The position numbers were made by a program, and so were the translations under genes. A model generated the notes under the pieces. That model did no database searches and was not told where the DNA came from. It worked only from the letters and a program-made list of their open reading frames with translations. A stretch of DNA of 64,000 nucleotides. Source: Thermosporothrix hazakensis. GTDB lineage: Bacteria; Chloroflexota; Ktedonobacteria; Ktedonobacterales; Ktedonobacteraceae. Location of the stretch: NCBI RefSeq assembly GCF_003253565.1, contig NZ_QKUF01000014.1:1-64000 (forward strand), given 5' to 3'. Positions 8,964 to 16,944 of the stretch are shown here, piece by piece. Position 1 is the first letter of the stretch. Each line of letters starts with the position of its first letter.

Positions 8964-10388
8964 ATGCCAAAACTATATGGATGGGTGCGTGAGGTTGTAC
9001 CTGAAAGCCCGGCTGATCGTGCCGGCATACAGCCAGGAGATTTGATTAAGACGATTAACGGCCACCTGATACGTGATCTGGTCGACTATCGTTTCTATGT
9101 TGCCGATGAAGAGCTTGTGATAGGTTTGGAGCGCCAGCAGGATCAGCACGAGATTCGTCTGACGAAGGCTGCCGACGAGAATTTAGGCGTGCTTTTTGGC
9201 GAGGAGCCGACGCCCTACATTCGTCAGTGTGCCAACAAGTGTGTGTTCTGCTTTATTAAAGGGCTGCCGGAGCGCTATGCACCGCAGCGTGGCCTGCCAA
9301 ACGGAATGCGCTCTTCTCTGTATATCAAAGATGACGATTACCGCTACTCGTTCCTTTTTGGCAACTTTATTACCCTGACCAACCTGAAAGAACTTGACTG
9401 GCAGCGCCTCGATGAGCAGAAACTGACCCCGCTCTATGTCTCTGTCCATTGCACCAATCCAGAGCTCCGCCGGAAAATGGTTGATGGTCCGCGAGCTGGA
9501 GAGATTCTTGAGCATATTCAGCGACTCGGCTCAATCGGGATTTCCTGTCATACACAGCTTGTATGCTGTCCGGGAATCAATGACGGCGCGGAGCTTGATC
9601 GCAGTATCCGCGAGCTGGCAGAGCTGCGCCCGATTGTGGAATCTATCTCGGTTGTGCCTGTTGGTCTGACCAAGTTTAACAATATGATTAAGACCGGCGA
9701 GTTGCCTCCCTTGCGCCACTACACACGTGAAGAAGCAATCGCTGTTGTGGAGCAGGTAGAGGCCTATCAGCGCGAGTTCAGCGCCAGCGACCCCGAAGGC
9801 TCCCCCTTTGTCTATCTTTCCGATGAATGGTACTACCTGACCGGTCGCGAGTTCCCGCCTGCTCAGCACTATGGGCTTTATTCTCAGATCGAAAACGGTG
9901 TCGGGATGACCCGCTTCCTGCTTGAGCAGTGGGGCCGCACAAAGCGTCGTCTCCCTCATGCAATGCCAGAGCCGCGCCCGAAGCGTATTACACTGGTTAC
10001 AAGCACGATGGCTGCTCCGATTATCGAGCAACTGGCCGAGGATATACGACAGATTGAAGGGGTTGAGGTTAAGGTCCTGCCGGTAATCAATAAGTTCTTT
10101 GGCGCTGAGGTCACGGTTGCGGGCCTGCTGTGCGGTCAGGATGTGCTGGATACTCTGCATGCACAGGAAGAGATCGGGGATCTGGTGCTGCTGCCGCGAG
10201 TGATGCTCGATAACGAGGGTGTACGTTTCCTTGATGATGTCACCGTTGAGGACTTTAAGGCGCAGCTTCCTGCGAAGGTCGAGTTTGTGCGGAACGCGCA
10301 GGAGACCATCGAGGCAATTCGGTTACTTGCTGGACTTCCCGGGGCTACCCGTGGACGGCAACTGGTGCGCTTGCAGTCACGTTTGTAA
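8964..10388 (+). CDS. DUF512 Fe-S protein with N-terminal PDZ domain (474 aa)
   Basis: I chose ATG 8964, with GAGGG eight bases upstream, because the PDZ-like domain starts directly there (MPKLYGWVREVVPESPADRA...GDLIKTING, residues 1-70). A longer reading from 8868 adds 32 residues without features. Next comes CANKCVFCFI, a radical-SAM-like CxxxCxxC 4Fe-4S motif (around residues 90-97), then PLYVSVHCTNPELRRKMV and a C-terminal DUF512 domain from about residue 280. Proteins of this architecture are widespread in Firmicutes, Chloroflexota and cyanobacteria, and their reaction is not established. It is followed by a strong terminator and is monocistronic. Confidence 0.85.
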   Translation: MPKLYGWVREVVPESPADRAGIQPGDLIKTINGHLIRDLVDYRFYVADEELVIGLERQQDQHEIRLTKAADENLGVLFGEEPTPYIRQCANKCVFCFIKGLPERYAPQRGLPNGMRSSLYIKDDDYRYSFLFGNFITLTNLKELDWQRLDEQKLTPLYVSVHCTNPELRRKMVDGPRAGEILEHIQRLGSIGISCHTQLVCCPGINDGAELDRSIRELAELRPIVESISVVPVGLTKFNNMIKTGELPPLRHYTREEAIAVVEQVEAYQREFSASDPEGSPFVYLSDEWYYLTGREFPPAQHYGLYSQIENGVGMTRFLLEQWGRTKRRLPHAMPEPRPKRITLVTSTMAAPIIEQLAEDIRQIEGVEVKVLPVINKFFGAEVTVAGLLCGQDVLDTLHAQEEIGDLVLLPRVMLDNEGVRFLDDVTVEDFKAQLPAKVEFVRNAQETIEAIRLLAGLPGATRGRQLVRLQSRL

Positions 10389-10411
10389 ACGCATCAGAGG
10401 AGAAGAACAAA

Positions 10412-10443
10412 AAGAACAGGGCACATATAGCGGCCCTGTTCTT
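10412..10443. terminator. Bidirectional terminator between DUF512 and bioY genes
   Basis: AAGAACAGGGC (10412-10422) pairs with GCCCTGTTCTT (10433-10443), 11 bp with a 10-base loop, followed by GCTTTTTT on the plus strand and preceded by an A-rich stretch that serves the minus strand. It lies between two converging genes. Confidence 0.88.
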
Positions 10444-10475
10444 GCTTTTTTGGCGTTTTACCCGTTGAGATGGGC

Positions 10476-11105
10476 TTAGAGGCTGTTGCCACGAATGGCG
10501 CGAACCAGATGCCATATAGTGGGCATAAGAGCAGCAGCTACGAAGATCTTCAGGATATCGCCGGGAATGAAGGGAACAGTACCGGCCATTGCCGCGCTTT
10601 GCAGGCTGAGCCAGAGATTATGGCTTACGTTCAAGCTGAGCAGGGCCAGCCATGCGACGCCGAAGGCGTGAATGATGAGCGAGGCAGGAATCATTGCCAG
10701 CACCGAGGTCAGGTAGCTGCGCTCAAGTCGCTTTTCGCAAAGCAGACCGACGACAAACGCGGCGATTGGCCAGGAGATGATATAGCCTGCTGTGGGCCCG
10801 AGGAGATACACCAGACCACCGCCACGTGCGAAGACGGGCAGGCCGATAGCCCCTTCTGCCAGATACAGCAGGATTGCCAGCGCACCGCGCTTACTGCCAA
10901 GTGCAGCGCCGATTAGCATAACGACCAGCGTTTGCAATGTGAGGGGGACCGGGGTAAACGGCAGGGGGATCTGTGCTTTGGAGGATAGCGCGAGCAGCAG
11001 ACTGGCCCCGATAATAAGTCCACTATCACGGACGAGTGCGAGCCGCTGTGAAGAGGGCTCTGGAAGCACATAATCTGCAAGGGTGGCTTTGCGATACATT
11101 GCCAT
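10476..11105 (-). CDS. bioY: BioY, biotin transporter substrate-binding subunit (209 aa)
   Basis: An ECF-type S component with about six membrane helices. Family blocks visible are PFTPVPLTLQTLVVMLIGAALGSKRG, then GLPVF, GPTAGYIISWP and FIPGDILK. I chose ATG 11105 (GGAG nine bases upstream) rather than the ATG at 11150. No ECF A/A'/T genes are adjacent, so it either shares an energising module encoded elsewhere or works alone. No biotin synthesis genes or obvious BirA operator are seen next to it. It is a single gene, ending at a shared bidirectional terminator. Confidence 0.92.
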   Translation of the reverse strand: MAMYRKATLADYVLPEPSSQRLALVRDSGLIIGASLLLALSSKAQIPLPFTPVPLTLQTLVVMLIGAALGSKRGALAILLYLAEGAIGLPVFARGGGLVYLLGPTAGYIISWPIAAFVVGLLCEKRLERSYLTSVLAMIPASLIIHAFGVAWLALLSLNVSHNLWLSLQSAAMAGTVPFIPGDILKIFVAAALMPTIWHLVRAIRGNSL

Positions 11106-11253
11106 AGGGAAAAGCTCCTTCTTACCATAGCAAGATGAAATAGCGCTCAATACATTCTCAAGCTACATTGAGATGTATGAGCATGTGTCAATATATGCAC
11201 ATTATATCGCATAGCCTTTGGGTTGTGGCAACTCGGAGCATGGGGGCCCGGCG

Positions 11254-11922
11254 CTATTGCACGGTTGCGATCAGCTCCGGGCTATCATAAGCCGGGTTAT
11301 TGACTTGCCGCGAGACGGGATGCGCCGCCATTTCATCCGAGGCGTAGGGTTTGAGCAGTGAAAGCAATGGCCCGGCCTCGTGAATGGTGGGATCAAGCCA
11401 GATATCACGCTCCTCTGCTGTCAGAATGGCGGGCATGCGGTTGTGAATCGGGTTCATAAACTCATTGGCATCGGTGGTGATAATGGTGCAGGTACGAATG
11501 ATCTCTCCATCGGGGTTTTTCCAGGCATCCCAGAGCCCGGCAAACGCGAAGATATCCTGATCTTTCAACGTGATGTACATGGGGGTCTTGGTTTTGGCCT
11601 CTTTTTTCCACTCATAGAAACCATCGGCGACAATCAGGCAGCGCTTATGACCGAGCAAGCGTTTGAAGCTTGGCTTCTCTGCCAGAGTTTCGGCACGTGC
11701 ATTAATCATTCGTGAGCCAATGCTGAGATCTTTTGCCCAGGAAGGTACCAGACCCCAACGTAACATGTCCAAATGCCGCTCACCATTTTGCATCACTGTC
11801 ACGATGTTCTGAGTCGGGGCAATATTAAAGCGCGCGCTGTTCTGGAAGGAGGCGGGAACTGTGGCTTGAAACGCTCGCGCAATCGCATTGGCATCTCTGG
11901 TTAACGTAAAACGTCCACACAT
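11254..11922 (-). CDS. SRAP/YedK (HMCES) abasic-site protein (222 aa)
   Basis: The start is the ATG before CGRFTL, since Cys2 becomes the N-terminal nucleophile after Met removal and forms a thiazolidine link with abasic sites in single-stranded DNA. AAGGAG precedes it. Family blocks: CGRFTLT, FNIAPTQ, RWGLVPSWAKD, INARAET, RCLIVADGFYEWKK, FAGLWDAW, TTDAN and HNRMPAIL with the active-site His. Length fits the family. It sits alone between bioY and a WYL regulator. Its role is protecting or repairing abasic sites at forks; no SOS box was recognised upstream. Confidence 0.93.
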   Translation of the reverse strand: MCGRFTLTRDANAIARAFQATVPASFQNSARFNIAPTQNIVTVMQNGERHLDMLRWGLVPSWAKDLSIGSRMINARAETLAEKPSFKRLLGHKRCLIVADGFYEWKKEAKTKTPMYITLKDQDIFAFAGLWDAWKNPDGEIIRTCTIITTDANEFMNPIHNRMPAILTAEERDIWLDPTIHEAGPLLSLLKPYASDEMAAHPVSRQVNNPAYDSPELIATVQ

Positions 11923-12034
11923 AGGGATGTGCTCCTTTCGCTTGTCTATCTGGTACGACGGTCTCATCAGTATACAGGGAAAAGGACTCTTCTTTCCTGT
12001 TCTTTATGAGATACGAAGAAGCGGTAACGAGCGG

Positions 12035-12889
12035 CTACGCTGCGTTTTTTTTGTGGGGGGCAGTCGAAAATTCTTTTTTTTCTTTGGCAACCGACAACGG
12101 GAATTCTTTTTTTTGAGGCCCACGCTTTTTTTTATATGAGGCAAGCTGTAGAGCGGGTTCAAAGGGGTAATCGCTACGACGTTTTTTTTCTTTGGTAACC
12201 GAAGTTGTGGAACAGTAATGATGCCAGAAGGCCGCCAGATCAAACTGTTCCGGGCGCTGGAATGACTGATCTGTGGGTGCCAGCCGAAGGATAGTATGGA
12301 GCGCGATCGCGGTGATCGTCTCGCCCAATTGGCCGACAAGATGCCAGCTCTGCTCTTTCAGTACCAGCCCATAAGGAGCAATGGTTCCAAGCACAAGCGC
12401 TCCATCGGGCTCACGATAGAGAAGGCTGAGCCTGTGTTCCTGCCAGAGAGCCTGCTGTATCAGATCGAGATACTGACGCTCCTGTGTCGACTGCTGTGCT
12501 GTCGCTGTGTCCAGATGGAAATAGCGGTGTGCCTGTTCTGCCTCGGCGCGTGAGGGATGGGGCAGAGCTGCCGCCAGTTTGAGCATAGCAGAATCTCGTG
12601 CCTGTTCCAGTCCGAGGGTATCCAATGGAACCGCTTTTGCTGCCAGGAAGAGGGCTCGTATTTCTGGTGTGGTCAGGCCAGTCAGGCGCGTCTGATAGCC
12701 ACCAATTAATGAGATGCCGCCACCCGGGCCACGTTCGGTATAGATGGGAACACCGGCAGTGTCGAGGGCTTCAAGGTCCCGATAAATGGTGCGCTCGGAT
12801 ACTTCCAGACGCTGAGCCAGCTCTTGCGCCGTCATACGGCCTTTACTCTGGAGCAGCATGAGGATCGAAAGTAGTCGATCCGCTCGCAT
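12035..12889 (-). CDS. YafY-family HTH/WYL regulator with an aberrant Lys-rich C-terminus (284 aa)
   Basis: From ATG 12889 the first 60 residues (MRADRLLSILMLLQ...VSERTIYRDLEAL) match the winged-helix domain of the paralogue at 7771, and a WYL domain covers about residues 130-215. After the phrase HHYCSTTS, where family members continue into a WCX domain, the reading frame instead gives a tail of about 50 residues rich in Lys, coded by four A8 tracts on the minus strand plus a fifth at the very end. The paralogue is 50 residues longer and has a normal C-terminus. Either the 3' end has degenerated or the homopolymers allow slippage. DNA binding may remain; ligand control is doubtful. Confidence 0.75.
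   Translation of the reverse strand: MRADRLLSILMLLQSKGRMTAQELAQRLEVSERTIYRDLEALDTAGVPIYTERGPGGGISLIGGYQTRLTGLTTPEIRALFLAAKAVPLDTLGLEQARDSAMLKLAAALPHPSRAEAEQAHRYFHLDTATAQQSTQERQYLDLIQQALWQEHRLSLLYREPDGALVLGTIAPYGLVLKEQSWHLVGQLGETITAIALHTILRLAPTDQSFQRPEQFDLAAFWHHYCSTTSVTKEKKRRSDYPFEPALQLASYKKKRGPQKKEFPLSVAKEKKEFSTAPHKKNAA
12045..12189. repeat. Five T8 (A8 on the coding strand) homopolymer tracts
   Basis: Exactly eight T occur at 12045-12052, 12074-12081, 12107-12114, 12126-12133 and 12182-12189. Two of them are embedded in a near-identical 21-base unit, T8 followed by CTTTGGYAACCGA (12074-12094 and 12182-12202). All lie in the 3' part of the WYL regulator gene. No comparable density is seen elsewhere in the window. 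Confidence 0.85.
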
Positions 12890-12993
12890 AAAGAAGACCT
12901 CCCTTGCTGAGTGAGTCACAGGGAAGTGTACCATAGAAAAGTGGAAAATTCCAGAGAAGAGCCGAGAAGAGAGGAGCTCTTCCCGGCAGTTAT

Positions 12994-14181
12994 TTAACGA
13001 TTGAGGAAAGAAACCGCGGAACGGATCAGGACTTCCGCCGCGATGGGCAGAGCATCCTCATCAAGATTGAAGCGTGGGTGATGATGCGGGAAGGTTGTTT
13101 CCTTCTGCTCGTTGCCCATGCCAACCACGAAGTAGCAGCCGGGAACCGCGTCGAGGAAGTAGCCCATATCATCGCTCCCAGTCGTTTGAATGTTCTCGCT
13201 GCTGTCAACGTGTTCCTCTCCGACCGTTTCGATGGCTGCGCGATGCACATACTCGGTCATTTCCGGGTTATTGATGCAGGGCGGACAGCCTTCGTGGAAA
13301 TGCACCTCGCAGGAGCCGCCCATAGCGCTTGCCACCCCATTGATGATCTCGGGAATGCGCTTGAGCAGGTAGGCGCGATGCTCTTTGGTGTAGGCGCGCA
13401 TCGTGCCGGTCAGCGTGACCTCTTCAGGGATGATATTAAAGGCGGTGCCGCCGTTGATTGTGCCGATGGTGATCACTGCCGGGCTAAATGGAGAGGTCTC
13501 GCGGCTAATCAGCGTTTGCAGGGCCTGAATCACATAGGATGAGATCACGATAGGGTCGACGGCTCCATGCGGCATCGCGGCATGTCCACCTTTTCCTTTG
13601 ATGATAATGTCCATGTGGTCGGCGCTGGCGAAAACGGTTCCTGCTCGCACGCCAACAAGGCCAATCGGGTAGTTGCTGAACAGGTGCAGGCCGATCACGC
13701 CATCGACACCCTGCATCACTCCAGCCTCAACCATTGGCTTCGCGCCCCCGATCCGCTCTTCGGCTGGCTGAAAGATAAATTTTACATCTCCCTTCAGTTC
13801 GTCCCGGTGCCTGGTCAAAATATCGGCCACAGCCAGCGCAATCGCGGTATGGCCATCATGACCACAGGCATGCATCACTCCATCATTCTGTGAGCGATAC
13901 TCGACGGTATTTTGCTCGTGGATGGGGAGCGCGTCGATATCGGCACGAATTGCGATGGTGCGCGAGGTATCGCTTCGCTGCCCCCCTTGCAACAGGCCAA
14001 CAACGCCGGTTTTGGCGATGCCCGTCTGAACCTCCAGCCCAAGCTTTTTGAGGCGCCCGGCAATAATGCCGGATGTTCGCACCTCTTCAAAGGAGAGTTC
14101 GGGATGCTCGTGCAGGTCACGACGCATCGCAACCATATCGGGAACGAGCTCATCGATTTCGGCCTTCAGATTCTCGATCAT
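12994..14181 (-). CDS. M20D-family amidohydrolase (hippurate hydrolase / N-acyl-amino acid amidase type, 395 aa)
   Basis: I chose ATG 14181, with GGAG five bases upstream, over an ORF extension to 14397. Motifs: MRRDLHEHPELSFEE near the N-terminus, IRADIDALPI with a metal Asp, HACGHDGHTA with Cys and His metal ligands, QPAEE, the dimerisation-domain block GGHAAMPH, and the C-terminal HHPRF metal His. The family removes acyl groups from amino acids, hippurate or IAA conjugates using two Zn or Mn ions in the cytosol. There is no signal peptide and no operon partner; the next rightward gene is divergent. The exact substrate cannot be told. Confidence 0.92.
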   Translation of the reverse strand: MIENLKAEIDELVPDMVAMRRDLHEHPELSFEEVRTSGIIAGRLKKLGLEVQTGIAKTGVVGLLQGGQRSDTSRTIAIRADIDALPIHEQNTVEYRSQNDGVMHACGHDGHTAIALAVADILTRHRDELKGDVKFIFQPAEERIGGAKPMVEAGVMQGVDGVIGLHLFSNYPIGLVGVRAGTVFASADHMDIIIKGKGGHAAMPHGAVDPIVISSYVIQALQTLISRETSPFSPAVITIGTINGGTAFNIIPEEVTLTGTMRAYTKEHRAYLLKRIPEIINGVASAMGGSCEVHFHEGCPPCINNPEMTEYVHRAAIETVGEEHVDSSENIQTTGSDDMGYFLDAVPGCYFVVGMGNEQKETTFPHHHPRFNLDEDALPIAAEVLIRSAVSFLNR

Positions 14182-14523
14182 AGCAGCTCCTTCTACAGAG
14201 ATTATGAAAGCAAGAAGTGGATAGCTGTTTCCCAGCCTGCGTTTTACCATATCCAGTGTGAAGCGCTCGTGTGGTCGAGTGAAAACGCGCACTATCAGTC
14301 GGTCACGCGGGAATCCTTTTTCCGTGCTGTAGCAAGGCGTGTTGCGCACGCGCTTTGTTACAGGTAGATGAGCTATCACTTCTTCTGTAACAGACACAAT
14401 ACGGCGAAAAAGCGTACGAGTGTGAACGCAAAATTCGGATAGATATTGTTTGACTGGTGTTCTATCATAGTATCATATTCATTCGGGATGTTGCCTGATC
14501 GGGCGTTGAAGGAGGTGCACAGT

Positions 14524-15600
14524 ATGCAAGCGGAAGCATATAGAGCAGATCAGCAAGAGCGATACTGGCAGGCAGTACAGGAAAATGATGTAAGGATGAA
14601 CGGAGTGTTTGTCTATGCGGTTAAGTCAACTGGCATCTATTGTCTGCCCTCCTGCCCCTCGCGCCTTCCCCGGCGGGAACATGTCGCCTTTTTTGCGGGT
14701 CCAGAGGATGCGGAACGGGCGGGATTTCGGCCCTGTCGACGCTGCCAACCAAAGCGTGAGAGCGCAGAGAGCGAGCATATTGCTCTGGTAAAGCGGCTGT
14801 GCGCCTATATTCAGGAGCATCTGGAAGAGCCGTTGACGCTTTCTGACCTGAGTGAGCAGGCCCATATGAGCCCCTTCCATTTGCAGCGGGTGTTCAAGCG
14901 AGTGATGGGGATAACTCCCTATCAATATGTGGAGGCAAGTCGGATGCGCTATCTGAAGGATCGGTTGAAAGATGGTGAGCAGGTGACGACAGCGCTCTAT
15001 GAGGCCGGGTTCAGCTCACCAAGTCGCCTCTATGAGCGGAGCGCTGCTCAGATGGGAATGTCGCCCGTAGTGTACAGCAATGGGGGAAAGGGTATGACCA
15101 TTTCCTATACCCTGGTCTCTTCACCCCTCGGGCGTCTGCTTGTGGCCGCGACAGAGCGTGGCATCTGCGAGGTGCGTATTGGTGAGAACGATGAAGAACT
15201 GCTTGCAGGCCTGCGTGCCGATTATGAGGCGGCCCAGATGCAGAAAGATAACGTTGTGCTCACCGAGTGGGTGACGGTACTGCTTCGACATCTGGAAGGC
15301 CAGCAGCCTGATCTTCACCTGCCTGTTGATGTGCAGGCAACTGCCTTTCAGTGGAAGGTCTGGAAAGAGCTGCTCAAGATCCCCTATGGAGAGACGCGCT
15401 CGTACGGAGAGATTGCCCGGGCGCTTGGTGATCCAAAGAAAGCGCGGGCTGTGGCAAATGCCTGTGCCTCAAATCCGGTCGCGCTGGTGATCCCCTGTCA
15501 TCGAGTGGTGCGCAACAATGGTGCGCCTGGTGGCTATCGTTGGGGGATCAAGCGAAAACAACAGTTGCTTGACCAGGAGCGCCATCACAAAGACGTATAG
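14524..15600 (+). CDS. ada: Ada, bifunctional DNA methylation sensor and O6-alkylguanine transferase (358 aa)
   Basis: ATG 14524 has GGAGG upstream; an upstream start at 14446 is less likely. Domain order: Ada zinc domain (residues 10-85) with cysteines in CLPSCPSR and CRRCQP, where the first Cys accepts methyl groups from phosphotriesters; AraC-type HTH (about 88-185: LTLSDLSEQAHMSPFHLQRVFKRVMGITPYQYV); and the methyltransferase domain ending in PCHRVVRNNG with the acceptor Cys. All key residues are present. It acts as a DNA repair protein and, once methylated, as activator of its own gene. No alkB or alkA is adjacent. Confidence 0.95.
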   Translation: MQAEAYRADQQERYWQAVQENDVRMNGVFVYAVKSTGIYCLPSCPSRLPRREHVAFFAGPEDAERAGFRPCRRCQPKRESAESEHIALVKRLCAYIQEHLEEPLTLSDLSEQAHMSPFHLQRVFKRVMGITPYQYVEASRMRYLKDRLKDGEQVTTALYEAGFSSPSRLYERSAAQMGMSPVVYSNGGKGMTISYTLVSSPLGRLLVAATERGICEVRIGENDEELLAGLRADYEAAQMQKDNVVLTEWVTVLLRHLEGQQPDLHLPVDVQATAFQWKVWKELLKIPYGETRSYGEIARALGDPKKARAVANACASNPVALVIPCHRVVRNNGAPGGYRWGIKRKQQLLDQERHHKDV

Positions 15601-15752
15601 GCCAATTGGCTCGCATTCTATTCACATTGGCTGTAGGAACCACCTTCAGAATCGGGTACTCTATAGGCATATGTGTTCTAGTTCTGGTACACCGTTCCTG
15701 TATGGTATTTACCCGTAGCATTTTTCCCTTTGTCTTATATTGAAGGTGATCT

Positions 15753-15890
15753 ATGGAGATGCTTTTTGTCCTGTCGTTCTTTCTTCTGCTTGCCCTCGCT
15801 GCCCGGATATGGGGTGCTGATAGTCGAGACGGTCTCTGTAGCCCTGAATGGGAGAGAAGGCGCTACTGGCGGGGGTTTGCTGGTAGTTGA
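15753..15890 (+). CDS. Small membrane protein with DSRDG..SPEWERRR motif (45 aa)
   Basis: ATG 15753 has GAAGGTG seven bases upstream. Residues 2-19 are a single hydrophobic helix (MLFVLSFFLLLALAAR), followed by WGADSRDG and SPEWERRRYWRGF. This combination of one helix plus a DSRDG..SPEWERRR tail resembles mini-proteins I recall from Chloroflexota/Ktedonobacteria, usually annotated as hypothetical. It would sit with the charged tail in the cytosol. It ends 50 bases before the EamA transporter gene and could be co-transcribed with it. Function unknown. Confidence 0.7.
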   Translation: MEMLFVLSFFLLLALAARIWGADSRDGLCSPEWERRRYWRGFAGS

Positions 15891-15940
15891 TAGATCAGGT
15901 AGAGTGGAAGTAGATCAATGAGGTAGGTGAAGAAAGTCTG

Positions 15941-16903
15941 ATGAAGAAAGAACCTGGAAATCTGACACTGGCTGGTAATGCGAATAGTACGCTTGAGGTG
16001 AGTTCCCGGCTTCAGGAAGCTAGCACGGTGCAAGCAAAACAGGAGCGGCTCCTGATTGGGCTGTCGTTGCTGACGCTCTTTGTGATCTGGGGCTCCACGT
16101 ATCTTGGAATGCGGATTGCCATCGAGACCTTTCCTCCCTTCTTGATGGCTGGAATTCGCTTTGTGGCTGCGGGCGCGATTCTCTATCTGATCTTGCGGGT
16201 ACGTGGAGCGCCTGCGCCGACGCTGAAACAATGGGGGGGAGCGGCTATTATTGGTTTCTTCTTGCTTGTTGGAAGTAACGGCCTGGTCTCCTATGCGCAA
16301 CAATGGGTGGCATCCGGCATATCGGCCATTGCGCTGGCAGCGGTGCCTCTGTACACGGCGCTGATGATGGGCGTATTGGGGCGCTGGCCCACACGCCTGG
16401 AGTGGGTGGGGCTCGCGATCGGCTTCTGTGGCGTCGTCCTGCTGAACTTGCAGAAGGGGATCTGGGTGAATCCACAGGGAGCGATTGCCTTGCTGCTAGC
16501 TCCTCTTAGTTGGTCACTTGGCTCAGTGCTCTCTACGCGTATCACACTGGCCTCGGGGCTGATGGCAAGCGCGATGCAGATGTTGCTTGGTGGCCTTGAG
16601 CAACTGGTGATGGGCGTTTCGCTTGGCGAGCGCCTGACAATCTGGCCGACATGGCGTTCGTTGACTGCATTGATCTATTTGATCCTATTCGGGTCACTTG
16701 TCGCGTATTGTGCGTATGGCTATCTGTTGCGGAAAGTCCGCCCTGCGCTGGCGACAAGCTATGCATATGTGAACCCCGTTGTCGCCCTGATACTCGGTGT
16801 GGGGCTCGCGAACGAGTCGTTTACTCTGATGAGCGCCGGAGCAATGGTCGTGATTCTGCTCGGGGTGGCGCTGGTATCGCTCCGCAAGAAACGAGAAACA
16901 TAA
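15941..16903 (+). CDS. EamA/DMT-superfamily transporter, YedA-like (320 aa)
   Basis: Ten predicted membrane segments in two EamA repeats follow a hydrophilic N-terminus of about 38 residues. Blocks: FVIWGSTYLGMRIAIE, PFLMAGIRF, AIALAAVPLYTALM in the first half; LAPLSWSLGSV, ALIYLILFGSLVAYCAYGYLLRK, ATSYAYVNPVVALILG in the second. These match YedA/RhtA-type drug and metabolite exporters of the cytoplasmic membrane; the substrate (amino acids, metabolites) is not deducible. The N-terminal extension is longer than usual. A hairpin terminator shared with ychF follows. Confidence 0.9.
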   Translation: MKKEPGNLTLAGNANSTLEVSSRLQEASTVQAKQERLLIGLSLLTLFVIWGSTYLGMRIAIETFPPFLMAGIRFVAAGAILYLILRVRGAPAPTLKQWGGAAIIGFFLLVGSNGLVSYAQQWVASGISAIALAAVPLYTALMMGVLGRWPTRLEWVGLAIGFCGVVLLNLQKGIWVNPQGAIALLLAPLSWSLGSVLSTRITLASGLMASAMQMLLGGLEQLVMGVSLGERLTIWPTWRSLTALIYLILFGSLVAYCAYGYLLRKVRPALATSYAYVNPVVALILGVGLANESFTLMSAGAMVVILLGVALVSLRKKRET

Positions 16904-16910
16904 TAAAGTG

Positions 16911-16935
16911 GCCGGGTGCAAGCTTGCTACCCGGC
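16911..16935. terminator. Bidirectional hairpin between EamA and ychF genes
   Basis: GCCGGGT (16911-16917) pairs with ACCCGGC (16929-16935), and further bases in the loop (GCAAGCTTGC) are self-complementary. A short T run follows on the plus strand. The flanking genes converge here. Confidence 0.75.
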
Positions 16936-16944
16936 TTTCTGATC

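Noticed and set aside
11106..11253. Biotin operator or riboswitch upstream of bioY
   Set aside because: No BirA-type palindrome or known structured leader could be identified by eye.
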